Assembly: GCA_023935145.1 (NCBI GenBank)
Contig: CM043703.1
Coordinates: 20,881,227-20,945,226 of the forward strand
Length of the DNA stretch: 64,000 nt
Reading direction: 5' to 3'
Source: Bretschneidera sinensis
Taxonomy: Eukaryota > Streptophyta > Magnoliopsida > Brassicales > Akaniaceae
The notes below the pieces were generated by a model. It worked only from the letters and a program-made list of their open reading frames with translations, made no database searches and was not told the DNA's origin. This document shows, piece after piece, positions 1 to 10,830 of the stretch (its first letter is position 1; every line of letters begins with the position of its first letter). Made by a program: the position numbers and the translations under genes.

Positions 1-888
1 TAGTTAGTTAACGATTTCTTTTATTCTAAAAAATAAAAATTAAATCAAACACTCTTAAAATATTTTAAAAAAAAATCAAAATCTTAAAACGATTTTAAGA
101 AATTAAATTTCACGCTAAAAACATACTACATATAAATCAATTTGGTATCTCTTTTATCAAACACTAAACAATTTTAACTTTACAACAATTTTACTAAAAA
201 CTTAAAGAACTAGAAAAGGCAAGATGAGCATTAAATTGAAGGATGTGTCTCTCAATTTTTTTTTCCGAAGTTTTTCATGTGGCAAGTATTTTTGAGAATA
301 TCTTGATTGTTTGATAACTTGTAGAGAAAAGCTATGACGTACATATCAATAAGAAAGGTTTCACCATAAATGATGACTAAAAATTACTAACAGCAAAGGT
401 AAATATGACTCAAAATGAGAATTTACATTGCTTTAGTTTGATAGTTGTTGATGATAATTGGCTATGGCATATGCATTTTGGGCACTTGAATTTCGATAGC
501 ATAAAATTTCTTGTTAGTAGAAACTTGGTTTCAGGATTGCTATTTATTGATATGCCAGTTAGAGTTTGTGAGTCGAAGCATAGAAATGCTTTTCCAAAGA
601 GAAAAGCTTGGAGAGCTAAAAAACCGTTTGAACTTGTGTATTCTGATTTATGCATAGTGGAGGTTCCATCTAATGGAGGTAGCAAGTATTTTGTTACTTT
701 TATTAATGATTCAGTAAGGAGACATAAGTTTGATTTTTGAAAATTAAATCTAAAGCTTGTGATGCATTTAAATTTTTTTATGGTTTATGTTAAAAAATCT
801 AGTGGGCATTCTATCAAAATTTTGAGAACTAGTAGAGGCACTAAATACACTGTCTGGGATGAGTTTTTTTAGAAAACATGAGATTGGG
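1..888 (+). mobile_element. Degenerate Ty1/copia fragment A
   Basis: Remnant of a copia retrotransposon. The first 400 bases are AT-rich and noncoding; from about 405 a GAG-pre-integrase and early integrase region can be read. The whole segment matches 11495-12440 (fragment B) almost base for base, including the AT-rich lead-in. The copia similarity stops abruptly at 888/889, where a gypsy LTR starting TGTAATACCC begins, so G1 appears to have inserted into the integrase region. No LTR or PBS of this copia element is recognisable. Its clade is not assigned. Confidence 0.75.
405..888 (+). pseudogene. Copia GAG-pre-integrase/integrase fragment, broken
   Basis: The translation contains the GAG-pre-integrase signature LWHMHFGHLN followed by a KRKAWRAKKPFELVYSDLC stretch, which leads into the integrase core (first catalytic Asp region). 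A cysteine that fragment B keeps (VCESCVLKKKH) has been lost here through a short deletion, leaving VCESKH, so the zinc-binding half is damaged. The frame ends at 740. Further integrase sequence (KSSGHS-like, then a TSRGTKYT stretch) continues in broken frames to 888. This is a dead fragment. The family assignment is firm; the clade is not. Confidence 0.75.
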
Positions 889-2351
889 CATGTAATACCC
901 GTATTTATAAAGTAAGGGTAAATAAGTAATTTAATAAATAAGACATGGAATTAAAAACAAAAATCTATGTGAAGGGTTTAGTAGTATTTGAATAAACCAA
1001 TTCCAAAAAAATAGAGAAAATTATGGGACCTGAACGTCCCATACTGCAGAAGGTTGAAAAAGAAAGAAGAAGACAAAACTGAAAAAGTAAAAAAAAAAAA
1101 AAAAACAACGTGGTAGCACTTGCTGCCAAGTTAATTCTTGGTATGCTAAGTAGAAAGCAAGACATTTGTATGCTTTGCAAGTGTCCAATACGTGGAGTGA
1201 TTTTGGTGAGTTAGTGGTGATTGTGCATGCAACTTTTGAAGTTACAGAAGATATTTTCACATCAAACTTTTATATATATAGGAAGTAGACGTAAACTTAA
1301 AATTTCACTTGCCAAGCTCGTTGAGTTTTCTTTCCATTACGCGTCTTCTTTAAACACTTGGAGACAGAAAGAAAGATTAAAAGAGCAAAATTTTGAAGGA
1401 ATTTACGGGGGGAATTTTATAGAGAGTCATGGGAAGCTGTTAGAAAAACAGAAGATAATAACATAATGTTTATATTTTTGAATTTTTAGCATTCATCAAA
1501 ATTCCTGAAAGTCAAAGTGGGAATTTTCAAAGGGTGTGGTTTATGAAGAATTCAAGAATAAATAAGTAATTTAATATAAATATTATGTCAGGTGGTGACG
1601 ATCATCAACCGAAAGAAATTTCAGAGAGGAACGAGAAAGGCAAGGAAGTGATCCACGGGTAGCTTTAAGTACTACGTAGTGAGTTGGATTTACTTTAAGT
1701 AATCTAAATAAAAAGCAAATATTTAGTAATAATATTAAAATAAATTATTAGCTTATGCTTGGTGGTAGATAAAAATTAAATTGACATGTATGATATGAAT
1801 ATTGGACACATAGAAAATTATTATGGGAAAAGAAATATTTTTAGAATAATGAGTTGATTTAATAATGATGTGATAAAGAGATTTTGACTAGTTAGTGAAT
1901 AAATTGATGTGATATATGATGAGAAGAAAATTGTGAAATTTATTAAGCAGAAAGTTGAGTAAAGACCGGATAATTAATTTAAATATTTTGAATTCATGTG
2001 GCGTTTATATTATTGTTTATATGCATATTTTATATTATTGTTCATATACATATGCATTAAATAAGATAACCGAAAGAACCAAGAAGGGGCCGGTCTAATG
2101 GAATAACCGTGACAGTCGGTATATACTGGAAATAAAAGGGACACCGTGACAGCCGGTATATGCTAAAAATAAATTCTGTGACAGCCAGAATAAGCTGTAA
2201 AGAACCGAGAAGGGGTTGGTCTAAGATAATAATAACCTATCGACAGGTGGGAAGACGTTCCCATAATAATCATTCACGCATTGCATCTGTTTTAATTATT
2301 GCTTGTATTTTTGAAATGCTGATGTGTGGTGCATTCTTGTGAATTTTATTT
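889..2351 (+). repeat. G1 chromovirus-like gypsy element, 5' LTR (main part)
   Basis: The LTR begins TGTAATACCCGTATTT, a start typical of plant chromovirus LTRs, and its last 28 bases reappear at 6277-6304 beyond the Athila A insertion. Positions 2070-2245 hold three spaced copies of a GTGACAG(C/T)C module and two copies of an AAGGGG(C/T)(C/T)GGTCTAA module. The stretch 2251-2351 has no match to other copies here; it is either the continuing LTR or filler left by a deletion. No coding sequence is supported in this region. The small open frames include a purine-tract shadow near 1080. Confidence 0.65.
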
Positions 2352-3370
2352 ATAGATGGATGGACCTGAAAAACTTGCTCAACAACACCTTGCATCAAGC
2401 TTACACTAGAACATTCTATATCATCTTTGGGTGAAGTTAATGTATCAAATATTTTAAATTCTATCTCATCACCATTTACCTTCGTAGTGACAATACCCTT
2501 TTTCACACTAATATTTGTATCAGCAGTTATCATAAAGGGTCTTCCTAAGATTATGGGTAAAGGTAATGGCATAGGACATTCTTCCATATCTAATACAATA
2601 AAATCAGCAGGTAAAATAAATTTACCTACTTTCACCAAAACATCTTCAAGAATGCCTCTTGGTCGTTTGATGCTTCTGTCAGTTAGTTGCAAGGTGATGG
2701 AAGTCGGTTGAAGCTCCCCCAAACCTAGTGTCTCAAATACACTGTATGGCAGCAGATTGACACTCGCCCCTAGATTCAATAGTGCATGCTCAAATAGCTG
2801 GTCACCTATCCTGTAAGGAATAGTAAAACTCCTCTGATATTTTAGTTTTAGTGGTAGTTTTCTTAATAGCACAACACTTACCTCTTCAGTTAAGGCTACC
2901 GTCTCATGCTCCTGAAACTTCCTTGTATTAGTGCAACATTCTTTTAAAAATTCAGTATATGCAGGAATTTGTTTAATTGCATCTAATGAAGGAATGTTAA
3001 TCTCTACTTTTCTTAAAATTTCGAAAATCTCAATCAATTTAGTCTCTTTCTTTGGCTTTACTAACCTTTGAGGGAAGGGTGGTGCATTCACCTTCTCCAT
3101 TTCACATACCTTAGATGTGGATGCTTTGTCTGGAGATGCTTGTGTAGGCTTATCAATGCCTATGATCTTACCACTTCTTAGGGTTGTCACAACATTCCGT
3201 TGCTGACGTCCTCTTGGATTAGGTAGTGGTTGGGTTGAAAGCTCACCTTGCTTTTTACTACTCAGTTCCTTGGCCAATTTCTCCATTTTTACCTTTAGCA
3301 CTTGAATAGCTTGTTCATGTTTTGCAGTGGTTTGTCGCATCTCAGTCCGAAAGTGTCTTGTTTCTGCCAT
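2352..3370 (-). pseudogene. Athila A gag C-terminus plus retropepsin-like protease
   Basis: The translation starts in the gag C-terminal coiled region (QAIQVLKVKMEKLAKELS) and passes through a VTTLRSGK motif into an aspartic protease domain. The catalytic loop reads LLNLGASVNLLPYS, whereas elements B, C and E have DLGA at this site, so the catalytic Asp is Asn here (GAT to AAT). A conserved ILGRPFM follows, as in the other copies. Similarity ends just after VEQVFQVHPS; the remaining codons to 2270 look like non-homologous filler. The product would be a protease lacking its key residue. Confidence 0.8.
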
Positions 3371-3391
3371 GAACTGTTCCTACGAATTCAT

Positions 3392-4661
3392 CAGCTATTG
3401 GTGTTGGGATACCAACTGTTGTTGCTGAGTTGCCAGTTGCCTCACAAGACTCTCAAGGTCATTTTTCTTTGTTTCGGGAACTGAATGGGCTGCTGGTTGG
3501 GAGTTCCTTTGCTGCCCTTGACTGTTCTGATTGTTGCTCCAAGAGAAGTTAGGGTGATTTCGCCATCCAGGGTTGTATATGTTTGCATATGGATTGTTCT
3601 TTGGAGGATAATTGTTTGGTCCCACATAATTTGCTTGCTCAGGGTCTCTGCAGATGAATACAAGGGACATGTCTCAATATTATGATCAAATTGAGAACAT
3701 ATAGCACATACCTAGAGTGGTGTAGTTGGTGGATTAGGTGATGCATTCTAAGCAGCCATGGCTTTAACTAGTAGATCTAGTTTCCTCTCCACATCAGCTA
3801 TTTGGGTAGAAGATCCTCCATTTAGGTTCATCTCATACATATCTTTGCTCTTGGATCCATGTCTACCTCGAGAGGAGAATTGCTGGGTGTGTTCACTTAA
3901 GGTCTCAAATAACTCCATGGCTTTTTCGCTGCTTTTCTCCATCAGCACTCCTCCACAACCTGAATCCACAATATTTTTATTAGTATCACTTAAACCTTCA
4001 TAGAAAGCTTGTACCAGTTCATCCTGAGGTAGGTTGTGATGTGGACATTTGAGTAGCAGCTCGTCGAAATGTCCCCATGCCTCAAAGAATAGGTCTCCAT
4101 CCTTTTGTTGGAAAGACTGAATCTCCTTCCTCATTTGCCTCGTCTTTTGGGCTGGGAAAAACTTCCTTTGGAATTTGCTGGCCAACTCCTCCCAAGTGTG
4201 AATAGAAACTGCAGGCAATGAATTATACCACAGTTTATCATTATCTTTTAAGGAAAAAAAGGGAAAAGAATTAACCTGATTCATTCTTGGTCTAAGCCTC
4301 AGATGTGCTGGAATTTGCAGAGATCGAAGAACTCTCGAAGGTGTAAGTGTGGATCCTCATTAGGTGTACCCCTAAAGTGAGTTAATGCACTGAGTATCTG
4401 CGGAGATATGTAGTAGTTGCCTTCCATCTCTGGTTGATAAGCAATGCAAGATGGCTGGTCGAGGTTCCGTGGGATGAAGGATTGCTTTATAGGTCTTTGC
4501 TCAGGTGGTTGTTGATTTTTGATCTGTTCCTCCATTGGTGCTTCTTCCTTAATTTCTTCTTCTACCTCTTCAGAGTTGTCTCTAAGCCTTTGTCGGATAG
4601 TTCGCTCAAGCTCGGTATCGAGGGGAAAGAACGTTGGATGTATGGATCGAAGCCCGTGCAT
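3392..4661 (-). pseudogene. Athila A gag
   Basis: Capsid-type gag of the Athila lineage. It starts at the MHGLRS motif, conserved in B and E, followed by an IPRNLDQPSCIAYQP motif and a DPHLHLREFFDLCKFQHI block. The frame is broken near 4290 and resumes at 4284 with KLWYNSLPAVSIHTWEEL and the RQMRKEIQSFQQKDGDLF block. The zinc-knuckle region near 3690-3720 is interrupted; a CDPEQANYVGPNN-like segment follows in a new frame. At least two frame interruptions make it a pseudogene. Gag would form the retrotransposon particle in the cytoplasm. Confidence 0.8.
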
Positions 4662-4961
4662 AAATTAGTAACAATTGCTTCAGTGCAGCAGTTCAACACT
4701 ACTGCCCGGGTGACTCTCTACCTCAAGTGCGCTCGATCGCACAGAGGGGTGCGCTCGATCGCAAGTGGCACAGAGAGTTCTGCTGTAGTACCTGAAACAG
4801 AAAATGAAAAAGAAATAGATTAGGTTTTTGATGAAACACAAATAAAGGTGAAAAACAGAAACTTAAAATTTTGAGATTTTTGAGAAAAATAAAACAGAAT
4901 AAATAAAAATAAAAATGACTAAACTAAACGAAAATTATTCTAGAAAGAAATTTAGTGCAAT

Positions 4962-4978
4962 CCCCGGCAACGGCGCCA
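4962..4978 (-). other. Athila A primer binding site (tRNA-Asp type)
   Basis: On the minus strand it reads TGGCGCCGTTGCCGGGG, complementary to the 3' end of a tRNA-Asp, the primer usually assigned to Athila elements. It lies about six bases inside the LTR end at 4985. All 17 positions are intact, unlike the PBS of elements C, D and E. Confidence 0.85.
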
Positions 4979-4984
4979 AAAACT

Positions 4985-6276
4985 TGTTGTGCGTTTATCT
5001 ACCTAAATTATTAAGCAAATAATCGAACTTGTTTTACTTACAAGTGCACAAGGTCAATAGTAGCATAGTGTGCAAGTGCGATATCATTTCCACAGGGATT
5101 GGTGAATTTAGATTTAGAATTAATTTCATAAAGTAAAAATAGATATAAATAAATATTGAGTCTAGATTAATAATAATGATAGAGGCGTAAGGACTTTGTA
5201 TCCACCACTAATCATGCTACCTCAACAAAACAATATGCCAATGCTCTACTCATGCTATGAATACCAACTAGTTGTCAACCTAAGGGCTTGGTCCGCTCCT
5301 TAGGCTATTGATTTCCCTATGCAATGAGTTAGGCATGGTATATACTCTAACTTTTTTCTCTGTTAAGGGATTCAACATAGTGTATACTGAGTTGTTCCTT
5401 AAGAGAGCATAAAGTCTGTGAAAATCGACAACCACACGAGACCTAGGGCTTGGTCCGCTCCTGGTTTTCCATGTTGATTAACCCAAGAATCTGGATAAGA
5501 TATCTTTTGTTACTATTGTTAAACCCAGGATTCGATCATCCAAATTGATTTAACTAACTAATCCGTACCACATGCATACGTTGATCAGACATACACATAT
5601 GAGGAATTTAAATAAAAATAGGCATTAATCAAATCAAGAATCACAGCATAAATATTGCAAAGGTACCAATACTGAATTATTGGTTGAACATAATTAGGGC
5701 TTCAACCAAGCCCTTACTAGGGTTTAGTTACACATGCTAAGTATTCTGAACATTATAACCATAACTAAACTAAATAGAAAAATAAAACCCGAAGAATACT
5801 GTGGAGACAAGTCGTCAATTCCTCTCCAAAGCTTACAACTTCAAGCAAAATCAAATGCTAATCAAAAGTTAAAATCAAAAGTATGTTTTCTGGGTTTTAC
5901 AAGTCTATATATAGGGCTCTAAGGGTGCCCCGAAACCCTAATTTCCAATTTAAAGTCCGGAGATTTCTTTCCAAATCTGGCTCTATCATCTCTGGTGCGT
6001 GTGCGCTCGATCACATGGGTCTGCGCTCGAGCCTTCTAAATGTGCGCACGAGTGCCTGTGCGCTTGATCATAAGAGAGGTGCGCTCGAGTGCACTTAGCT
6101 GGTTTGCAGATTTTTACTTTTTCTTCCTTAGAGCTCCAAAATGTCTTCTTTTCTTCAAAGACCTATAAAAAACACAGAAAACACAAAAATGAAGTAGAAT
6201 CTACTAAAATATATAAATATAGAGCCTAACAAGTGTAAATTAAAGGGCTTAAATATGACTATTTAAGTACTTATCA
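4985..6276 (-). repeat. Athila A 5' LTR
   Basis: The LTR is 1292 bp, begins TGATAAGTAC and ends ACAACA on the minus strand. It contains a U3 cluster of CpG palindrome variants (5996-6100), a TATA-like CTATATATAG (around 5913-5922 in plus coordinates) and the U5 stem-loop region seen in all Athila LTRs here. It is the same subfamily as the LTR of Athila E. The small forward open frames across it are not genes. Confidence 0.85.
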
Positions 6277-6320
6277 GGTGGCCAACCCGGGATGGGTCGT
6301 TATAATATTGGTATCAGAGT
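6277..6320 (+). other. G1 LTR end and primer binding site (tRNA-Met type)
   Basis: The last bases of the G1 LTR (GGTGGCCAACCCGGGATGGG...TATA, ending 6304) match the end of the G2 LTR at 13875-13901. They are followed at 6308-6320 by TTGGTATCAGAGT, the initiator-Met tRNA primer site with one change from TTGGTATCAGAGC. The leader phrase ATTAGGTTTTAAGATTCTGTAGA is likewise shared with G2. This confirms that 889-2351 and 6277 onward are one element split by Athila A. Confidence 0.85.
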
Positions 6321-6407
6321 ATTAGGTTTTAAGATTCTGTAGATTGCATGAAAGCTTAAAAAGTGGAAGATCTAAATAAACTGTATTTTTAAATGCAGAG
6401 TCTGAGG

Positions 6408-7716
6408 ATGACACGTGGTCGTACGAGAGCTAGAGGTAGAATTCTGAATCAGAGGGGACGTTGTAGACCCCTAATTTTTAGGAGGACTGAAGCAAAGGAA
6501 GAAGTTGAGTCTGTGATTCCCGCGAGGGAACATGTTGATAGTGCAGCTGGTGCTAGTAAAGCTGGGAGAGTATCTGAGGGTAGGAATGATGAATTAAGAG
6601 AAGCTTTTAATCGTGCTATAGAGAGGATAAATGCAGCCGAAGAAAGGGCTGATAATCTACAGAGAAGATTAGAGGAAAACGGTAGAAGAGAACCTGATAT
6701 GGTGAAGCAAGAGGGTCATGAGGGAGGTGTGTTTGAACAGGAGATGCAATGTGATTGTTTTGTGAGATTTCTTAAGTTTAAACCTCAGTCTTTTAGAGGA
6801 TCTGTAAATTCGGTGGAAGCTGAGCAGTGGATTAGGCATGTGTAAAAATATTTTGAGGTCTTACCAGTGTCAGATAGACAGAAGGTGGCTTTTGCCTCAT
6901 TTATGCTGGAGGGTGAGGCTTCTCAATGGTGGAAGATATTTTGCCCAGGGTAAGCACACAGGTAGAACAACCCTTAACTTGGAGTAAGTTTAAGGATGAG
7001 TTCTTTGCAAAATATTTCCTAGATACCTTTCGGGCACAACCAGAAAGAGATTTTATTCATCTAAGGTAAAGAAATTTATCGGTGGTTGAATATGATAGTA
7101 GATTCATAGCCCTATCAAGGTTTTTACTTGAGTTAGTGAATATGGAGGAGAAAAAATGTAAGAGATTTTTAGACGGATTATATTATGATATTCGAACTAA
7201 ACTCTCTTATATGGGCATAGGGAATTATGCTGTACTAGTGGATAAAACATTACAGTTTGAGAAGGATTTGATGGAGTTGAAGGGTAGGAGGGATTGACTG
7301 AAGAGGTCTAGATTTGAGGGACCTAGAGGTGGTAGCAGTATGGGTGTACAGAGTGGGAGACCACCCCAGAGGGGGCGTTCCTTGTCACAAGGAACTGTAG
7401 CTCAGAGTAATACTGGCGAGACCCCTAGATTTGGGAGGCAAGCTATAAGAAGCGGGAGTTATGGTAGAGGAGTAAGTATGCCACCAGGGATAAGTGATAA
7501 CCGATGTATGATCGAGAGGTAAGGGTCTGCTTTAAATGTAATCAGACGGGGCATCTAGCCCGGAATTGCCCTATGCAGATATGTTTTGTATGCGGTGGAG
7601 AAGGACATGTGGCTGCAGATTGTACAGTGGGAAAATCTATTGATGTAGGCATTGGAAGTGTTGGGAGGAGAACGATGGAGAGAGGTGGTGGATTAGGGGG
7701 TGTGCATAAGCAATAA
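6408..7716 (+). pseudogene. G1 gag with two CCHC zinc knuckles
   Basis: Gag of a chromovirus-like gypsy element. I prefer the start at 6408 (MTRGRTRARG) because G2 has the same start at 14000; an in-frame ATG lies 15 bases upstream. A coiled coil (ELREAFNRAIERINAAEERADNLQRRLEE) precedes the capsid block (FRGSVNSVEAEQWI). There is a stop at 6843-6845, a frameshift near 6950, then a capsid C-terminal piece (7082-7297). Two knuckles follow: CFKCNQTGHLARNC and CFVCGGEGHVAADC. Similarity ends about 7708-7716, with no protease or pol. It is inactive. Confidence 0.8.
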
Positions 7717-8520
7717 TGACAGTAAAACCAGTGTTTAGGTAACCCAAACATGCTAAATATTTTTCGATTGCTCCTGCATAATTATAATGATGTCTGCAAT
7801 CATAAAATATGATGAATGTAAAATATAAATTTTCCAATGAGAATCAGTCATAACCAAAACATAAGCTAACATTGCATTGCAATCTATGTGAAACCGTCAC
7901 ACAAAGATAAGTATTAAAGTTCAAATAACATTTTTCAATGAGACTTTGGATTCCACTAAAAAAAAATAATGAGACTTCAATGGTAAAAAGACATCAACGG
8001 GGCTTTGGGATCACAAAATTTAAGTTTGATTTTCATTAAAGTGGGTTTTTGTTTTATCTTATTTATATATAATTTTTGTTTTCACTTTAGGTAATAATAT
8101 AAAAATATTATAAATTGAATTATGTGACGGTGCTATGAATGCAATCAAATTAGTTATGATACTTTAAACATAAAATCATTTCAATAAAAGAAAAATTGAT
8201 TATAATATTGAGCTCATTTTTAAATTCTTAAAATCAATTGCAAGAAATTTCAAAGTAATGTATTTGCATCTTTTTCTTCCACGTAGCATGATGAATTATT
8301 TTACTCATATTAGTAGAATCGATTTATGATTTAGTTTATGATTTTAAAATTGTTTATCGTAAAGCAATATTAAAATTATAAAATATTTAATGTTTGATAA
8401 AATAATTATCAAAAACAATTTTCATAAGTTAAATTTATTTTTTATTTAAAACAAATTATTTTATGAATCGTTTCTAAAAGTGTTTGGGTTAATTTTTATG
8501 TATAATAAAAATTATAAACA
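7709..8520. repeat. AT-rich dispersed repeat, copy 1
   Basis: It starts CAATAATGACAGTAAA and matches 10831-11400 over several hundred bases. Shared blocks include AACCCAAACATGCTAAATAT, ATTATAATGATGTCT and GCATTGCATTGCAATCTATG. It contains no gene. The start coincides with the broken end of the G1 gag, so G1 was truncated exactly against this repeat. It could be part of an old retrotransposon LTR or a duplicated intergenic segment; the sequence does not decide. Confidence 0.65.
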
Positions 8521-8713
8521 AAAATTCCGTATGGACCCATCAACCTTTGCCCATAAGATGTACAAAAATCAAAACAATAAGTAAATAATCAACATAGACG
8601 AAACATTCCGTATGGACAAAACTACCCAACCTTTAGATACTGAAAAGTCTTAGCGGCCCCTATATTTATATGTTTTGGTCCTGTACTTTCGAGATAGATC
8701 CAGAGTCGTCATC

Positions 8714-8731
8714 TTCCCGAATCGTCACGAA
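8714..8731 (+). promoter_or_regulatory. Heat-shock element of the small HSP gene
   Basis: Four pentameric units in perfect 5-bp phase: TTC (8714), GAA (8719), gTC (8724) and GAA (8729). Three are exact and one is imperfect. Alternating TTC/GAA units at 5-bp spacing are the binding site for trimeric heat-shock factor. The array sits about 57 bp upstream of the TATA box, the usual place in plant small HSP promoters. Confidence 0.8.
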
Positions 8732-8787
8732 CTCACCAGACTGTAACTTAAACAACTTAAGATTACTAAAGTATCCTTTGCAAACCC

Positions 8788-8795
8788 TATAAATA
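8788..8795 (+). promoter_or_regulatory. TATA box of the small HSP gene
   Basis: TATAAATA sits 123 bp upstream of the ATG. Transcription would start near 8820, giving a leader of roughly 90 nt that is A-rich and free of upstream ATGs, which suits translation during heat stress. Confidence 0.8.
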
Positions 8796-8910
8796 CCACT
8801 TCCTTTCCCTCACTTAAACCCAGAATAAAAAGCAATTTTCCAGCGAGACAAGCAAATTAGCCCAGCAAAACTTTAGCTATTTCTGTTCTTTCAATATCTA
8901 TACCCAGAAA

Positions 8911-9408
8911 ATGTCTCTGATTCCAAGCAACTTCTTTGGCAGCCGAAGAACCAACATCTTCGACCCATTCTCTCTTGACGCATGGGATCCATTCTTCGAC
9001 TTTCCCTTCAATACAGGAAGCAGCTCCCTGATCAGTGCCCCTGCTCGCTCAGAGTTCGCCAAAGAAACGGCGGCGTTTGCAAACACTCGCATAGACTGGA
9101 AAGAGACCCCAGAGGCTCACGTGTTCCAGGCTGATCTTCCCGGGCTGAAGAAGGAGGAAGTGAAGGTGGAGATCGAGGAAGGTAGGGTGTTGCAGATAAG
9201 TGGAGAGAGGAGCAAAGAGAAAGAAGAGAAGGGAGACACATGGCATCGCGTGGAAAGGAGTGGAGGTAAGTTCTTGAGGAGGTTTAGGTTGCCAGAGAAT
9301 GCAAAGGTTGACAAGATTAGTGCTAACATGGAGAATGGGGTTTTAACTGTCACTGTGCCTAAGGAGGAAGCGAAGAAGCCTGATGTTAAGGCTATTGACA
9401 TTAATTAA
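8911..9408 (+). CDS. Class I cytosolic small heat-shock protein (about 18 kDa)
   Basis: An ATP-independent chaperone that binds unfolding proteins in the cytosol and holds them for Hsp70/Hsp100 refolding. It has 165 residues, the family's usual size, and no intron. The N-terminal arm opens [20 protein letters not shown], the class I signature. The alpha-crystallin domain runs from about residue 60 ([25 protein letters not shown]) to 150 ([10 protein letters not shown]) and carries the GVLTV strand. The C-terminal tail has a KAIDIN motif; class I proteins usually end KAIEISG, and IDI supplies the I-x-I anchor. No signal peptide or organelle targeting is visible. The frame is intact, with a heat-shock element and TATA upstream and poly(A) signals downstream, so this is the one functional-looking host gene in the window. 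It is GC-rich compared with its surroundings. Confidence 0.97.
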   Translation: MSLIPSNFFGSRRTNIFDPFSLDAWDPFFDFPFNTGSSSLISAPARSEFAKETAAFANTRIDWKETPEAHVFQADLPGLKKEEVKVEIEEGRVLQISGERSKEKEEKGDTWHRVERSGGKFLRRFRLPENAKVDKISANMENGVLTVTVPKEEAKKPDVKAIDIN

Positions 9409-9465
9409 GTGATGGATTTTGTTTTTTTATGTTACCCAGTATACTATATATGCAATTATGTGAAA

Positions 9466-9561
9466 AATAAAGTGTGAGAGGGAGTGTGGTGTTTGGAGGA
9501 TTGTCTTCTTTTGAGTGGAATGTAATGGATCTTTGTGCTTGATGTTTTCGTCACCAATAAA
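9466..9561 (+). terminator. Poly(A) signal region of the small HSP gene
   Basis: AATAAA occurs at 9466-9471 and again at 9556-9561, 58 and 148 bases after the stop codon. T- and TG-rich stretches lie around them. Either could serve as the near-upstream cleavage signal; which is used cannot be told from sequence. Confidence 0.55.
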
Positions 9562-9599
9562 AATTAGTATTTTTCTTCTTCAATTGTTTGATCGTCTTG

Positions 9600-10830
9600 A
9601 TATGAAGTGAATCCGAAAAAATGGGTACATTGAATATTTTAAGTATGGTAAAATTTAGATAAATTTGAAACAATAATTTATTACCATCGGTTTTTTTAAG
9701 TTAAAACAATAATTTATGAATTTAATTTTTACATATATCATTTAATTACTAATACATTATGATCAATTTAAAGATTTTCGACCAATTCAAATTAGGGGGA
9801 CATGTCACCCTTATTAATCATCCTTTCACACAACCAATCTCGTTTTATGAAGTATTTTTAAATTGTAAATTTATCATTTTATTAATCATGCTTCATCTGT
9901 TACTTATTTATTTGGATGAGAAACATGGAGAAAATTATTCTTTTTTTGCTTATGGATGTGCAGTTCATTGATTTCAATTACATGGATAGGCTTATCAAGA
10001 AAGAGTGGGCTAATCCATAAGCTTTAAAACGCTTTAAATTCATGATTGATAATGGACTTAGATTTCCTTTTTTAGAGAAGTACCCATTTAAATTCACGAT
10101 TGATAATGTTTTGGAGGACCTCATTTAGATTTAAGATGCAACTTGAAGGTTACGAAAGCTTCATTGATTCAAGGTACTAGAATTCTTTTCTTTCTTTTTT
10201 TCCCTTTTGAACTATATTGCAGTTCAAGAAAATGGCTACTTTTGCACCAGTTTCAACTTCAGCTGCATTTCTGGTATCATCGATCTTTCGGTTTTGGAGC
10301 TATTCTACTTAACTATTGAATCTTTTGGTGTTTGATTATTATCAATTTGTTACTTGAAGATGCCTAGATGGCTTTATGCATACTACATACAAAAAACTAG
10401 TGCATTTTGTTGGGATTATATCCAAAATCTAATTAAGTGGTATTGAATGTTTGATTAAAACATAAAAATTTTGATCAATGGAGATAAACCCGGCTCAAAA
10501 GTCAAAGTGTTAGAGGATTTGAGTTGAAAGATGAATTTGTTGGGATACTCTTCATATCCCACATAAGAGAAAAATGTTATTGTAAACAGTTTTAATTTCA
10601 CTTTGTCTATACGTCAAAAGGATGTAAATACTAGTTATTATAAATATGGGTATCAAAAAAGTTAGTCTCACACATTTATTCTTGAAGCGAATCAAATATG
10701 TGTAGCAAACCAAATAACAATATAACTTGTAAAAAAGTTTTGTAGAGAAATTGTACAGCTGATGTAGTCATGGACATGAAAATGTTGATTGTGTTGGTTG
10801 CTAATATTGTTATTTGTACTAGGAATCGTT
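9600..10830. other. Intergenic region, no supported gene
   Basis: AT-rich sequence between the small HSP gene and the second AT-rich repeat. A 70-codon open frame at 9759-9971 has no recognisable domain and is not called. The stretch 10408-10760 begins TGTTGGGATTATATCC and has a TATTATAAATA at about 10636; it resembles a decayed copia LTR, but I see no matching second copy or primer site. The rest shows nothing I can identify. Confidence 0.5.

Larger units (their letters stand above)
2352..6276 (-). mobile_element. Athila A: truncated Athila-type gypsy element
   Basis: Read on the minus strand: LTR (6276-4985), PBS, leader, gag, protease, then loss of similarity near 2352. No RT, integrase, env-position ORF or second LTR is present. 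The right edge is a clean LTR terminus followed by GGTGG (6277-6281) and the tail of the G1 LTR. The left edge is internal to the element, so one deletion seems to have removed the 3' half of Athila A together with part of the host LTR. Its LTR and gag most resemble Athila E. Confidence 0.8.

Noticed and set aside
2246..2250. GGTGG as the left target duplication of Athila A (matching 6277-6281)
   Set aside because: The sequence after it is not an LTR end, and the G2 LTR shows a better target (GGGGGTGG) elsewhere. The match is probably chance.
4962..4978. tRNA-like sequences at the primer binding sites as tRNA genes
   Set aside because: Only 13-17 nt complementary to tRNA 3' ends are present, with no cloverleaf. 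No tRNA or rRNA gene was recognised in the window.
9759..9971. A 70-codon open frame downstream of the heat-shock gene
   Set aside because: No domain, no promoter or codon signal, AT-rich setting; expected by chance.
10408..10760. A copia-type solo LTR beginning TGTTGGGATTATATCC
   Set aside because: There is a TATA-like box, but no end, target duplication, primer site or second copy could be shown; left as unassigned intergenic sequence.
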